The translations under genes and the position numbers were made by a program. A DNA stretch of 64,000 nucleotides from Atherinomorus stipes (Eukaryota; Chordata; Actinopteri; Atheriniformes; Atherinidae). The notes below the pieces were generated by a model. That model ran no database searches, was not told the DNA's origin, and worked only from the letters and a program-made list of their open reading frames with translations. Location of the stretch: positions 851,001-915,000 of the forward strand of contig JALJCO010003962.1 of the NCBI GenBank assembly GCA_023101725.1, given 5' to 3'. Shown here in pieces: positions 12,226 to 22,984 of this stretch (position 1 is the stretch's first letter; each line of letters starts with the position of its first letter).

Positions 12226-12593
12226 TGTAGAGCTAATACATGTAATCTTAGGTGTTCATATCACTCAGTTAGTAGTTTCGCAGTCCTGTTGGAGTAATAC
12301 GGTGAAGCCACAGTTAGTAATACAGCTTACCTCAAAAGCGGAACTTTGTATAGGGTTGCTGTTGTTCCGGGGGGGTTTGTTGTTGTGGTGAATCGCTCGC
12401 TGGCTCTGGTGTTGACACGAAAGTTCGTCTGCACCGGTGCTAGAGCGTTCAACAGTCTGTAATCCTTGAAGATTGTTAAAGTGTTGTCATCTTCAGTGAG
12501 ATAAACGGGAGTTAAAAGTTATAATCCTCGTCCGGAGTGATCCTTCGCGCTGCTCACAGTCATCCATACATCTCCTGTTAGCCAGAGCTAACA
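12226..12593 (+). repeat. 5' LTR of the gypsy element
   Basis: 368 bp beginning TGTAGAGC and ending GCTAACA, with the canonical TG...CA borders. It is identical by eye to 18677-19044. It should contain the promoter and transcription start of the element; I see no unambiguous TATA box. The short open frame crossing it is not a gene. Confidence 0.95.
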
Positions 12594-12993
12594 ACTGGTG
12601 TCAGAAGTGAGAGATTCCTCAGGATTCAAGACGGGAAAGGCCTCCTCACGTCGGATTAATCACTGCGGTTGATCCAAGGTAGTGATATTAAGAAAGAAAA
12701 CAGAGGTGCATCTTCCCTGCGGGCTATATTCTGCTACTAGCAACAAGTGCAAGCTACCAAACAGATGAACATTAAGCGCTGTGAGAGCACGGACAAGTTG
12801 GCAAGCTGCCAGGTAAATCTACACTGTTAAAAGTGACGGGCTTGAGAAGATTTAGCTGCACTGTAAAAAAAAAAGAAAAAAAAGAAATAAAATTAACTAA
12901 ATAATAAAGCAAGGCCACTTCAAGAAAGAACTTTTCATCACAGCTGGAGTAATCTCATTATAAATGCACTGCTGAGAAATAAACAAAATAAAA
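12594..12993 (+). promoter_or_regulatory. primer-binding site and untranslated leader
   Basis: Two to three bases after the LTR comes TGGTGTCAGAAGTGAG (from 12596). This is the usual position and look of a tRNA primer-binding site in fish gypsy elements. The tRNA species is not assigned. The rest is an A-rich leader with no long frame, running to the gag start codon at 12994. Confidence 0.7.
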
Positions 12994-15900
12994 ATGGATG
13001 AGAATGAAGAATTGCAGGGAGCTACAGCAGCATCCTCAGACCCTGGGCCTCCACCTTGGCTGCAGGTGTTATTGGACCGCCAGACCCAGCAGTTTAAACA
13101 GCTGTTAACACCAGTCCTCCAGCACGTAACAACAGAGAGAGGGGGGGCAAATAAAGCAATATCTGCCCACTCAAGCAGCCAAGTTACAAACGCTGCTTTT
13201 CTCCCCCTGTCAACTCCTCAAGAAATGGCAGAGCAACCAAGCATCCACCAAGACCCACCATTTGCAGCAGAACTAGAAGTAATTCGGCAGAGGTCACAAA
13301 GTTCAGGTCCTCCTTATGGTCCAGCCATACACAACCCAGCTGTAGTACGTCGCAGAGATGAACAAGTGCCACAGCGCTCCGCCTCGGCTCGCACATCTTC
13401 ACATGACATTTATGGCACTCACAACTACAGTGGAAATCATAACAGAATGCAGCAACCTTCCTGTGAGGTCTCTAAAATCAAGCTTGCAACTTATGATGGC
13501 AAAGAGGACTGGGACTCATTTCTGCTGCCCTTTGAGCGTCAGGCACGGAAATGTGGATGGACGGGTTCACAGCGGGTGGACAAACTTCACGAGTGCCTTC
13601 GAGGAGTTGCCATCCGTTATGTTTGCTCATTGCCTGAGCACATCCGTGAAGACTACACACTCCTTAAGGAACAGCTCACGCAACGGTTTGGAGTAAAAGA
13701 TCCACCCACAACTGTCCGCAGGAAGCTGGGAGAGGTGCGTCAGGGAAAAGAGTCACCAGCAGAGTTTGCTGAGGAAGTGCGACGCCTGGTGAGTCTGGCA
13801 TATCCTGGAACAGACTTGGCACTACAGGATCAGCTTGCCACTGATGCATTCTTAAAAGGATTAAAGAACCAAAAGGTAGCGTATGAGGTAATGAATCGCG
13901 ACCCACAATCTCTAGCAGAGGCACAGAAGCTAGCAGAAGCTCATGAACACAATTTTAAAGCAACTTTGGGTCGAGAGACTGAAACAAAAGCAGGAAGGGC
14001 AAGACGTATTTCCTGGGCAGATGAGGAAGAAATCTTCACTGAGGACCTTTGTCCCATTTCCAGGCGCTTACAAGGCCCTAAGTATGTAACAGAGGAACAG
14101 TTTAAACTTCTCATCGACAGAGTGGAGCAGTTACATCTGAAGCTGGAACGTCTCCAACCTGTGGTGAGAGACTGTGGAAGTGCGTCATCGGCATATGCTG
14201 GCAGAACACAGGAACAGGAGCCTGATAGAAGATCGGCACGTTACCCACCTGCTCAAAATTCCAAGGTGCGACCACCTAGCCCAAGTCAGCCAGTCACTTG
14301 TTTCCGTTGTGGTGAGGCAGGTCACATCATGAGAGAGTGTTCAAGATCACCCAGTCCAACTCGCCGAAGAGCCATTCCCCCAACCACATCTGAAGCTGTC
14401 AAGAACCAAGCAAGCAGGGAGGAAAATCCCCCAAGCCCACAACTGGGGCGCACAGTTAAAAGAGGCCCTAGTTTACAAATCGACATGACTGTGAATGGCT
14501 TATCTGTTCAGGCTGTTGTCGACACTGGTGCAGAAGCCACGGTGATATCTGAAGAGGTGTATAACATGCTTCCATTGGAGGGACGGAAGCCTCTTAAAGA
14601 GACATCACTCCGTAATGCTGGAGTTGGAAGTAAAATGCCTGCCTTGGGTGAATTGGAGGTGACACTGGAAATTGGTAACCGGAAATTCAAGTGGAACGTC
14701 TTTGTCGGCCGAATACATGACTCTGTCCTCCTTGGCCTTGATGCAATGCAAGCAGCTGAAATGACAGTCTTTGCTGGTCGCCAGGTGTTTGTTGGTAAAG
14801 AGCCAGTGCCTGCTCGTGTCATTGAAGGAGGAGATGGAGATTACTCCATGGCACGTGTGCTCTTGGAGGACAACATAACATTGCCCCCTGAAAGCGAGTG
14901 TCTTGTATGGGGTAAGGTTGATAAACCAAAACCAGGTCTCCCAGCCGTCCTAGAACCATTAAACATAACTGAGGCAGTCTCATCAGGAAGTGTTGCCACC
15001 TACATGGACTCAAGGGTGCCAGTGAGACTCTGTAACCTCTCAAGCACCAAAGCATCCCTGCCCTGTGGAGTATGTGTTGGTATTTTGGTTGAAATTTTCC
15101 CCGATGATCCCCTTGTCATGTATCCCTCTGAAAACAACACACAGAAAAACATCACAGACAAGGAAGGCAGTGCAACAGCAGCAGCGAAAGTTGGGCGGGT
15201 GATAAGAAATGCAGTAGATTTACCAGAACACCTGCAAGCCCTATACACATCAGCCAGCGAAGCTCTTAGTGAAGACCAGCAAGCGAGACTAATAGAGCTG
15301 CTTTTAGAGTACCAGTCCCTTTTTGCAACCAGTGACACAGACCTGGGCTATCTCTCCACCATTACTCACAAGATTGACACTGGAGATTCTAGGCCCATAC
15401 GCCAGCCTGTTCGACGGACACCCCTGGGATTCCAGGGGGAGGATGAAAAGCACCTGAAAGAAATGCTGGAATCAGGAGTAGCTGTACCATCATCTTCTGA
15501 GTGGGCATCACCAGTCGTTCTTGTTCGTAAAAAGGATGGTGGTGTGCGATGGTGTGTAGACTATCGCCGCCTAAATGCCATTACACTGAAGGATGCATAT
15601 CCACTGCCCAAGATAGATGAGTGCCTTGATGTCTTGGGAGAGTCCACTGTCTTCTCCACCCTCGATCTACAGTGTGGATACTGGCAAATTGCAGTGGACC
15701 CTAAAGATCGTGGCAAAACAGCATTCATCACCCGTTATGGCCTCTATGAGTACACCAGGATGCCCTTTGGCCTCTGCAATGCACCTGGTACATTCCAGAG
15801 AGCCATGGAACTAGTACTTCGAGGTTTCCAGTGGAGGACACTCCTCATCTATTTGGATGATATAATCATCCTGGGAAGAGGGGTTGAGCAGAATCTACAG

Positions 15901-17790
15901 CACCTAGCTGAGGTTTTTGAACGTCTCCACTGTTACGGCCTGAAGCTGAAACCCAAGAAATGTCAGCTGTTAAGGGACAAGGTCCTCTTTCTGGGACATG
16001 TGGTCAGTGGAGAGGGGATAAGCCCTAATCCAGAACTGATAAAAGCTGTGCAGGAGTGGCAACCCCCCACCAACACACAACAACTGCAGGCTTTCCTGGG
16101 ACTATGCAATTACTATCGGCGCTTTGTTCCAGCTTTTGCTGAGCTTGCAGCTCCCCTGAACAGTCTCCTCAAGAAGACGGCAGAATTCTGTTGGCGCGAA
16201 CCACAGCAGGCAGCTTTTGTGCAGCTCAAAGAGAGACTGGTTGCTTCCCCAACTCTTGCCTACCCAGCAGCAACAGACAAGTACATCCTTGACACGGATG
16301 CTTCTAACCACAGTATTGGCGCAGTACTGTCACAGGTCCAGTGGGGGGAGGAGAGAGTTATCTCTTTTGCTAGTAATCATCTCACTCCTGCACAGCAAAG
16401 ATACTGCGTAACAAGGCGAGAGCTGCTGGCCATTGTTAGATACACACGACAGTTTCGCCACTTCCTCCTTGGCAGAAAGTTCCTCCTTCGAACAGACCAC
16501 TGCAGCCTTGCTTGGCTCTTTCGTTTCAAACATCCAGAAGGGCAGTTAGCTCGTTGGCTTGAGGAACTGAGCCAGTACGATTTTGACATTGAACATTGCT
16601 CAGGGCAAAGACATTCAAATGCAGATGCACTGTCAAGGCGAGATGTTGATGGACTGAGACACTGTGACTGCTACCAAGCAGGCAAGCAAGTTACAGACCT
16701 CCCATGTAGAGGTTGCTCATACTGTCAAAAGCTACATGAGCAATGGGCCCGATTTGAAGAGGATGTGGATGATGTTTTGCCACTGGTCATCAGACAGGTC
16801 TCTGTGCAGGAGGATGAGAACCATGCAGAGGAACTACAGCAAGTTAAAGCGGATCCCGCCAGCCCCACAATAAATTGGCTGCAAACGCTGAGTCACCAGC
16901 AGTTGGCGAAAGCCCAAAAAGAGGACCCAGTACTTTCCATTTTACATGCTTGGAAAGAATCTGGAAATTTTCCAAACAGAGAGCAAGTCGCCATGGAAAG
17001 CCCAGCAGTGCGGAAGTACTGGCTCTGCTGGCCACAAATAGAACTTCATCAAGGGGTCTTATATTACCGCTGGGAGAGCTCTGACAGCTGCACCCCTTCC
17101 CTTTTGCTGATGGTTCCCGCTTCGTTGCAAACTGAGGTGATGCAAGCTTGTCATGACCCCCCACACTCTGGACATTTTGGTGAAGCAAAGACCCTTCAAC
17201 GTTTGCGACAAGGTTACCACTGGTACAACATGGGAAGTGATCTCCATAGGTACATCTTAAAATGCCCCCCATGTAAAGCCCAGAAATCAAGCTGTCCCAC
17301 ACCAAGGGCTAAACTGCAAACTTACCAGGCTGGAGCACCAATGGACCGGTTACATCTGGATGTATTGGGCCCCTTCCCCACCTCATCCGCTGGGAACAAG
17401 TACATCTTGGTCATAATGGACCAATTTACTAGGTGGGTGGAGGCTTTTCCAGTTCAAGACCAAAGTGCAGAAACAACAGCCAAAAGACTGGTCAATGATT
17501 TCATCTCGCGTTTCGGAGCCCCGTTAGAACTTCACACAGACCAGGGCCGTAACTTTGAAAGCACGCTGTTCAAAGAAGTCTGCCAGCTTTTTCAGATCTC
17601 CAAAACCCGCACAACACCTTACCATCCTGCTTCAAATGGACAGGTAGAGCGATTTAATCGCACACTTCTTCAGATGATCCGCTGCTATGTGGATCAAGAT
17701 CAAAAGAACTGGGATGAACATCTGCCTCTACTAACAGCAGCCTATCGCAGTGCCCAAATTCTAGCACTGGGTTCTCACCAAACATGCTAA
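12994..17790 (+). CDS. gag-pol polyprotein of Ty3/gypsy element, truncated in integrase
   Basis: This 1598-residue frame encodes structural and replication enzymes of a retrotransposon. Gag has a capsid-like helical segment at about 165-310 and one CCHC zinc knuckle from residue 436 (CFRCGEAGHIMREC). The protease has the aspartic motif DTGA at 510. Reverse transcriptase spans about 800-1000 with YLDD at 953-956. RNase H follows with DTDAS from 1100 to about 1215. Integrase has an HHCC zinc finger (His1387, Cys1424, Cys1427) and catalytic D1456, D1516 and E1552, the D-D-35-E spacing. The start is the first ATG with A at -3 after the leader. Gag and pol share one frame with no separating stop. 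The last 11 or so residues are out-of-frame readthrough before the stop at 17788-17790, because the integrase frame shifts just upstream. Confidence 0.95.
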   Translation: MDENEELQGATAASSDPGPPPWLQVLLDRQTQQFKQLLTPVLQHVTTERGGANKAISAHSSSQVTNAAFLPLSTPQEMAEQPSIHQDPPFAAELEVIRQRSQSSGPPYGPAIHNPAVVRRRDEQVPQRSASARTSSHDIYGTHNYSGNHNRMQQPSCEVSKIKLATYDGKEDWDSFLLPFERQARKCGWTGSQRVDKLHECLRGVAIRYVCSLPEHIREDYTLLKEQLTQRFGVKDPPTTVRRKLGEVRQGKESPAEFAEEVRRLVSLAYPGTDLALQDQLATDAFLKGLKNQKVAYEVMNRDPQSLAEAQKLAEAHEHNFKATLGRETETKAGRARRISWADEEEIFTEDLCPISRRLQGPKYVTEEQFKLLIDRVEQLHLKLERLQPVVRDCGSASSAYAGRTQEQEPDRRSARYPPAQNSKVRPPSPSQPVTCFRCGEAGHIMRECSRSPSPTRRRAIPPTTSEAVKNQASREENPPSPQLGRTVKRGPSLQIDMTVNGLSVQAVVDTGAEATVISEEVYNMLPLEGRKPLKETSLRNAGVGSKMPALGELEVTLEIGNRKFKWNVFVGRIHDSVLLGLDAMQAAEMTVFAGRQVFVGKEPVPARVIEGGDGDYSMARVLLEDNITLPPESECLVWGKVDKPKPGLPAVLEPLNITEAVSSGSVATYMDSRVPVRLCNLSSTKASLPCGVCVGILVEIFPDDPLVMYPSENNTQKNITDKEGSATAAAKVGRVIRNAVDLPEHLQALYTSASEALSEDQQARLIELLLEYQSLFATSDTDLGYLSTITHKIDTGDSRPIRQPVRRTPLGFQGEDEKHLKEMLESGVAVPSSSEWASPVVLVRKKDGGVRWCVDYRRLNAITLKDAYPLPKIDECLDVLGESTVFSTLDLQCGYWQIAVDPKDRGKTAFITRYGLYEYTRMPFGLCNAPGTFQRAMELVLRGFQWRTLLIYLDDIIILGRGVEQNLQHLAEVFERLHCYGLKLKPKKCQLLRDKVLFLGHVVSGEGISPNPELIKAVQEWQPPTNTQQLQAFLGLCNYYRRFVPAFAELAAPLNSLLKKTAEFCWREPQQAAFVQLKERLVASPTLAYPAATDKYILDTDASNHSIGAVLSQVQWGEERVISFASNHLTPAQQRYCVTRRELLAIVRYTRQFRHFLLGRKFLLRTDHCSLAWLFRFKHPEGQLARWLEELSQYDFDIEHCSGQRHSNADALSRRDVDGLRHCDCYQAGKQVTDLPCRGCSYCQKLHEQWARFEEDVDDVLPLVIRQVSVQEDENHAEELQQVKADPASPTINWLQTLSHQQLAKAQKEDPVLSILHAWKESGNFPNREQVAMESPAVRKYWLCWPQIELHQGVLYYRWESSDSCTPSLLLMVPASLQTEVMQACHDPPHSGHFGEAKTLQRLRQGYHWYNMGSDLHRYILKCPPCKAQKSSCPTPRAKLQTYQAGAPMDRLHLDVLGPFPTSSAGNKYILVIMDQFTRWVEAFPVQDQSAETTAKRLVNDFISRFGAPLELHTDQGRNFESTLFKEVCQLFQISKTRTTPYHPASNGQVERFNRTLLQMIRCYVDQDQKNWDEHLPLLTAAYRSAQILALGSHQTC

Positions 17791-18521
17791 TGCTGGGAAG
17801 AGAGGTTCATCAGCCACAGGATGTGTGGCTTGGAGTGGCAGAGCTAGGGCACAGTGAAAAAGAGCCTCCTGATTATGTGCACACTCTTGAAAAGAGGCTT
17901 TGTAAGGCCCATGAAATGGCTCGGCAGCATCTTCGTGCTGCTCAACTTAGACAGAAGCGAACACATGACCTAAGAGCCCAGCAGCACAGCTACAACATAG
18001 GAGACCTGGTCTATGTAAGAGACAACAACAGAAAAAAGGGATTTAGTCCCAAGTTGCAAGCCCCTTGGAAAGGCCCATGTATCGTGAATGCCCGTTGTGG
18101 ACCTGTGCTGTATCAGATTTTGACTCAACGTGACAAGAAAGTCATACATCATGATCAGATTAAAGCCTACACCAGCGATGTGATCCCTACATGGATCAGG
18201 CGACAGAGGCATCTAGCTTTGTCAGGAAACCAGGATGCAGTCTCTGAGCCTGAGCAAACTACTGCTGCCCCTCAGTCATCTGCCGACCCCAACAGTGACA
18301 ATGGATCCAAGCTACCGGAGGCTGTGTCTCCCAGGCAACGAAAAAAAGGAAGCAGGCGCCAAGTTGCAGCACGAAGGCGTAGGCTTGCCACTCGCCATCA
18401 GCAGCAGATGGAAGCACATACTTCCTCTGATGAGGAGATTCAACAACCAATGACGAGAAAAACTCTGAGAGGACGGAAAATACGAGCACCAGCTCGATAT
18501 CGAGAGGGTTGGACTGAATGA
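17784..18521 (+). pseudogene. integrase C-terminal part, displaced by a frameshift
   Basis: This 245-residue frame continues the same integrase in the frame one position back, as a one-base deletion near 17757-17765 would produce. Its beginning aligns with the helix after the catalytic core (LMLGREVHQP). A GPY/F-like module follows (KLQAPWKGPC...GPVLYQI, about residues 90-110), then a basic C-terminal tail rich in Arg, Lys and Gln. The ATG at 17784 lies inside the integrase core and is not a native start. Because the shift falls inside a conserved domain it is unlikely to be programmed frameshifting. An assembly or sequencing error is a real alternative given the otherwise intact copy. Confidence 0.85.
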
Positions 18522-18662
18522 CTCTTGAAAGTTAAAATCACCGTTTAAGAGTAGTGTCAAGGTTTAGGCACCTTAGGTTTAGGTAGTTGCCATTAGGTTA
18601 TGTTGCTAAACGTTGACCCTTAATTGACATCGTAATGACACCGAAGAGACTCGGTGTCCTTG

Positions 18663-18673
18663 AAAAGGGGGGG
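18663..18673 (+). promoter_or_regulatory. polypurine tract of the gypsy element
   Basis: AAAAGGGGGGG sits three bases before the 3' LTR start at 18677. This is the expected position for the plus-strand primer of reverse transcription. The 140 bases between the stop at 18521 and this tract are non-coding. Confidence 0.85.
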
Positions 18674-18676
18674 TAG

Positions 18677-19044
18677 TGTAGAGCTAATACATGTAATCTT
18701 AGGTGTTCATATCACTCAGTTAGTAGTTTCGCAGTCCTGTTGGAGTAATACGGTGAAGCCACAGTTAGTAATACAGCTTACCTCAAAAGCGGAACTTTGT
18801 ATAGGGTTGCTGTTGTTCCGGGGGGGTTTGTTGTTGTGGTGAATCGCTCGCTGGCTCTGGTGTTGACACGAAAGTTCGTCTGCACCGGTGCTAGAGCGTT
18901 CAACAGTCTGTAATCCTTGAAGATTGTTAAAGTGTTGTCATCTTCAGTGAGATAAACGGGAGTTAAAAGTTATAATCCTCGTCCGGAGTGATCCTTCGCG
19001 CTGCTCACAGTCATCCATACATCTCCTGTTAGCCAGAGCTAACA
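18677..19044 (+). repeat. 3' LTR of the gypsy element
   Basis: 368 bp, same TG...CA ends and the same sequence as 12226-12593 on direct reading. It is followed by ATAT, the candidate target duplication. Confidence 0.95.
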
Positions 19045-19048
19045 ATAT

Positions 19049-21418
19049 ATTGAGTTAAGGGAAGTTTTAGGCAGCTACAGGAAGAGGAGTCCACTGCATA
19101 TTGGTGTTTTGGCAATTCAGTCCTCGGCTTTCCAAGTCAACATGTCAGTGTGTCCTTGGGGAAGACACTACAGCCCACGTTGCCTCTCGTGTGTGAATGG
19201 AGGTCAGAAGAATGGAGAATAAGAGTGTCTGATTTTTATTAAAAAGATGCACTCTTTTTTTGTTTTTTTCTTTCCATGTTGTTCAGTAAAATAGTACAAA
19301 GGAGCTCTTCTTTGTGCTCCCAGAAGGTCACCATCAGGTTTTCTGTTACACATCTGTATCTGCACTGTTTCTTTAAAAAGAAACTTGAGGGAGTGAAAAT
19401 TTCCCATGTTGTGAATATATTGTGAATATATTTCTATGTAAATATTACACTACCCCTGCATTCAAAAGGGTCCCCTGTGAGAAGAGTTCAGGCTGGATGC
19501 TGCCTCAATTTACAATAGTACTCTGATGGAACAGTCATTCCAGTTTCTGACTTTTTGGTTACAATAAACACAATAGGTTTTACCATTAGCTTAGTATGTG
19601 AGAAATGTCACTAGAATATCATCTTTTTTGTTACAGAAAAATCCATTTGAATCAGTTTTCCAGAACTGCAACATCCTTTTAGTCAGACTCTGTTAACTCC
19701 ACAAACGGCGGATAAGTATCACTGGAGTAAAAAGTTGTGTTTTAGTTTAAATGTGCTTCAGTCTAATAGGACTCTGAGGAAAAAAAGAAACATATAAAAG
19801 AATTTGCTAATGCTATTTGACCCAGCTCTGTTTCCAGATCAACAGACTTTAATTGGCGCTGTCAGACCATCGTCACTTGCAGCCTATCTGTTTCAATGCT
19901 GAGACAATAACAGCATAATGGAGCTCCATGGCTCATATTCCTATGTGGTGATATCTCGATCCCTCATCCTCTCAGTGCAAATCAATGGAGTGAGATGGCC
20001 TTTGGCTTCATTTTTCATCTTTAATATTGATCGTTGTTCTACTTTGGAGTGCACTGTCAGTCCAATTACAGGGAATCTAATTGATTTTTTCTCACAAGCT
20101 GGGTTAGATTGGATTGGTTTATGCAAAGCAGATCAAATAGGACTTCTCCCTTGACTCCCATCTATGTATAAAATACAACTTTAATGAGCAGGAGCATCCA
20201 AACACCCTCACATCTCACCCTGCTCTTCCTCCACATCGTTTTCTAAGTACAAAGCAGTGCTGAGCATTTACTGCAACATAAATGTAAAACAGGAGAATAT
20301 TGTAAGAAGCTGCTCTGATGATTTAACGAATAAAAGATTACTTATCACTCCCTGCAAAATGTAATTGCCAGGAATTATGGTCAGTACAGTTGTGCTTGAT
20401 TTTTACTCTGGAGACACATAAAATTTTTGCAGGGTTGGGAAGTTGCACAATAATATGGTATGAATAAAGCAGATGTCTCTACATTTGAAAATTCCACAAT
20501 GACCTTTAGAAGCAGCCTCTGCTTATGAAATATACATGACCCTGAACACAATATGTCAGTCAGCTAGCCAAAACTAATTAGCTGCAGGTAAATTCTGAAG
20601 ACCTTGCACTCTGTTTTGCTCTCACATAAGCACACCATGGACAAAGTACTTGGAGTTTCTGATTCATGTGATGCCTTTTTTTTTAGGTCTGTAGTTTAAA
20701 CTTCCCCATATTCAAAATAGTTTTGGTCACTAGCGTGCAATAACCACAACGGCTTGAGGCTGAGGACATTGTGGAAGCCCGTCGTTACCACTCACGAGTA
20801 CTAAATGATGAGGACATAAAAAATCCTTCCTGCCTTGTGATTTTTCACTGTCTTCATGTTTTGCAGCATCTCATGACAGAAATTTTTTTTAGATTTGTTG
20901 ATATTGGTTTTGAATTGACTCTACCAAGGCACACACTACAATATTTTGGTTATTTTAATGTTTTTAACCCCACACATGCTAAATTAAGAATTTGCAATGC
21001 AGTCTAGAAATAATCTTGATGTTTCTATTTGTGCTGGATCACATATACTGTACCAATAAAGAATTATTATTTTTGATACCAAAATATGCAAATTATGTTC
21101 ACAAAAGGTGCAGATTATCTTTCTTGCACTTTGTCTTATTGCACGTTTCTACCAGCCCAGAGAGGATGAGTCAACCACTGCCTCAAGAAGAGTGCTTTTG
21201 CATTATTAGCAGTCATTTTCATTCTATTATACTCTTTGAAAGGAAGGGTGATATTCAGTTGGCTGCAGTCTGCAACCTTTGCATACACTGCTGCTTCACT
21301 GTCAATAAATAGGTATTTGGTACAGTAACTTGTCAGTGCTGATCAGTGGGGATGTTTGTTTATTGTCCTGGTCAAAAAACTCTGAATATTTGAAAAATGT
21401 ATTACTTTGTGTGGCAGT
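19049..21418. other. non-coding DNA, no gene seen
   Basis: AT-rich sequence with a few short open frames that resemble nothing known. No mobile element is recognised. It may hold unmarked regulatory sequence, but I see no distinctive motif cluster. Confidence 0.5.
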
Positions 21419-21573
21419 GTGGGGTCCTGTCACTATGCCTCCGATAGATCATGCGCTCTGGCTACTTGGCTACAGGAATAGCCCTTTGGCTGACTGGTAA
21501 GCGTGCGTGACTCCCACATGGGAGTCTGTGGGATCAAATCCCGACCCGGGCCCTTGCTGTGTACCTTGCCACA
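21419..21573 (+). mobile_element. tRNA-derived SINE, copy 1
   Basis: Contains pol III promoter boxes in tRNA spacing: box A TGGCTGACTGG at about 21487-21497 and box B GGATCAAATCC at about 21531-21541. The first 155 bases match 38530-38682 over nearly their full length (for example GTGGGGTCCTGTCACTATGC at both starts). That shows a dispersed family rather than a real tRNA gene. The copy may extend further right (to about 21800), where copy 2 is truncated. Confidence 0.85.
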
Positions 21574-22984
21574 TTTGTTATTGGACAAGGCCTCCCCCAA
21601 ACAGGAAGTGAGCTCTTTAAGACCTTCCACGCCCCAAGAAAAGGCCTGTGAAACATGAAAAAGCCCAAAATACTGGCTTCCTAGATGTCTATTTGATCAT
21701 GGCTCCTAGGATGTACAGTTCTTGAACAAGCTTATGGCCCCACCAAGGTCCCTGAGACCTACACAGGTGAGCAGATTTGATTTTGATGCTGATTGACTGA
21801 CTCCAATAACCACAACTCAAACTAGCAAATGAAAGCGTGCATGTTTTTTTTTTTTTTTTTTAAGAAATCAAAACATTTGGTTCCTTAACAGCAGAACAAT
21901 ACATGAAAAATAAGACAAGACAGAAATGATTGCCAGGGCTTCACATCTGGACTCCTAAATGAATTATTGAATTCAAATTGAATTCTTTTTGCATGGATTT
22001 TATGATGGGATTAAGTTAGGGAGCATCTATTTTTTCCAAGGTAATTAACAGACTCTATCACTGAAATACTGGCAACTGAGGATGTGTTGCAATTTGCTTG
22101 GATTAAAATGAATTAAAAAATAAAAAAAGATTTCCCTGTGTGGTCAAATAAAGGAAAAATCTGAAAATCTGTCATTTGCACAGCCTTTTAAATTTGCAGC
22201 ATGAAGTTTCATCATTTTTCCAAGTTGTCCAGCATCTTTAGCCTCAGATGATGCTGCATTGGTGATGCTTATAGGAAGTGGGTTATTGAATTTCTTTCAG
22301 TCTTTCTGTTTGCTAGTAAAATCAAATCCCTGTTTCAGTTGATGGAGTGGCACACCTGAACACCCAGGTCAAACTAGCGTCCATTCAGAGAACTTTTGAA
22401 TGGCTTCTTAAAACACTTTTTTACGTCTTGGCTTTTTTGCACAGCATGAGAATTGAATAGCCATTGCTCATCTTTTAATGGATTTAAGCCTGTTGATTTC
22501 TTTTACTGTTTCTTTGTCTTTTCTTTATTGTTTTTTGTCTTGTAATTTCTTCAAGTGCATCTTAATCTTTAATATCTTGGGGTTTTTTGTAGTTGCTTTT
22601 AGCCTTTTAATTCCCTTAATTCCTTTATTGTAGCCATCTGTTAAAAGATTAAAATGCATGAAAAAATTAATTGCTTTTCGTGTATTTAGTCTTTTATTTT
22701 CTTTTAGTGTACTTTAGTTTTTAGATTTATTTAGTATATTTCAGATATAAAAGTGTACTTTGTTTCTCGAGTCCTTTTTTTTTTTTTTTTTGCTTGCATA
22801 AAGGTGTAAATTAATGGAAGTAAAATGTGCTGCTTCAAAGTCTCTTTATACAGCATGTTGACCAAAGCATGTCACATACATTATGTTGACCCTCAGGAAA
22901 TTGTATCAGCCTGCAAAAAGTTTGTCTTATTTTCTAAAGTCCTTTGACAGAGCTGTTTTAGCTTTAACAACATAGGGTGTCCTC
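21574..22984. other. possible SINE body, then AT-rich non-coding DNA
   Basis: The first 200 bases may be the remaining body of the SINE (GC-richer, ending near a repeated TTGATTTTGATGCTGATTGA stretch). The rest is T-rich with runs at 21847-21860 and 22778-22790. No gene is seen. Confidence 0.4.

Larger units (their letters stand above)
12226..19044 (+). mobile_element. full-length Ty3/gypsy LTR retrotransposon
   Basis: The 6.8-kb element has two 368-bp LTRs that I read as identical base for base. It also has a primer-binding region after the 5' LTR, one long gag-pol frame, and a polypurine tract before the 3' LTR. It is flanked by the tetramer ATAT at 12222-12225 and 19045-19048, a plausible target duplication, though AT-rich and therefore weak evidence alone. 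Domain order is gag - CCHC - protease - RT - RNase H - integrase, the Ty3/gypsy order. No envelope-like frame exists. Identical LTRs indicate very recent insertion. One frameshift in integrase (near 17757-17765) probably makes this copy non-autonomous. Confidence 0.95.

Noticed and set aside
12185..12391. small open frames at both LTRs (also 18654-18842)
   Set aside because: They lie largely in the LTR repeat itself and are duplicated because the LTRs are identical.
21481..21550. functional tRNA gene
   Set aside because: Box A and box B are present, but the cloverleaf arms do not pair convincingly and the unit recurs at 38589 as part of a longer dispersed repeat.
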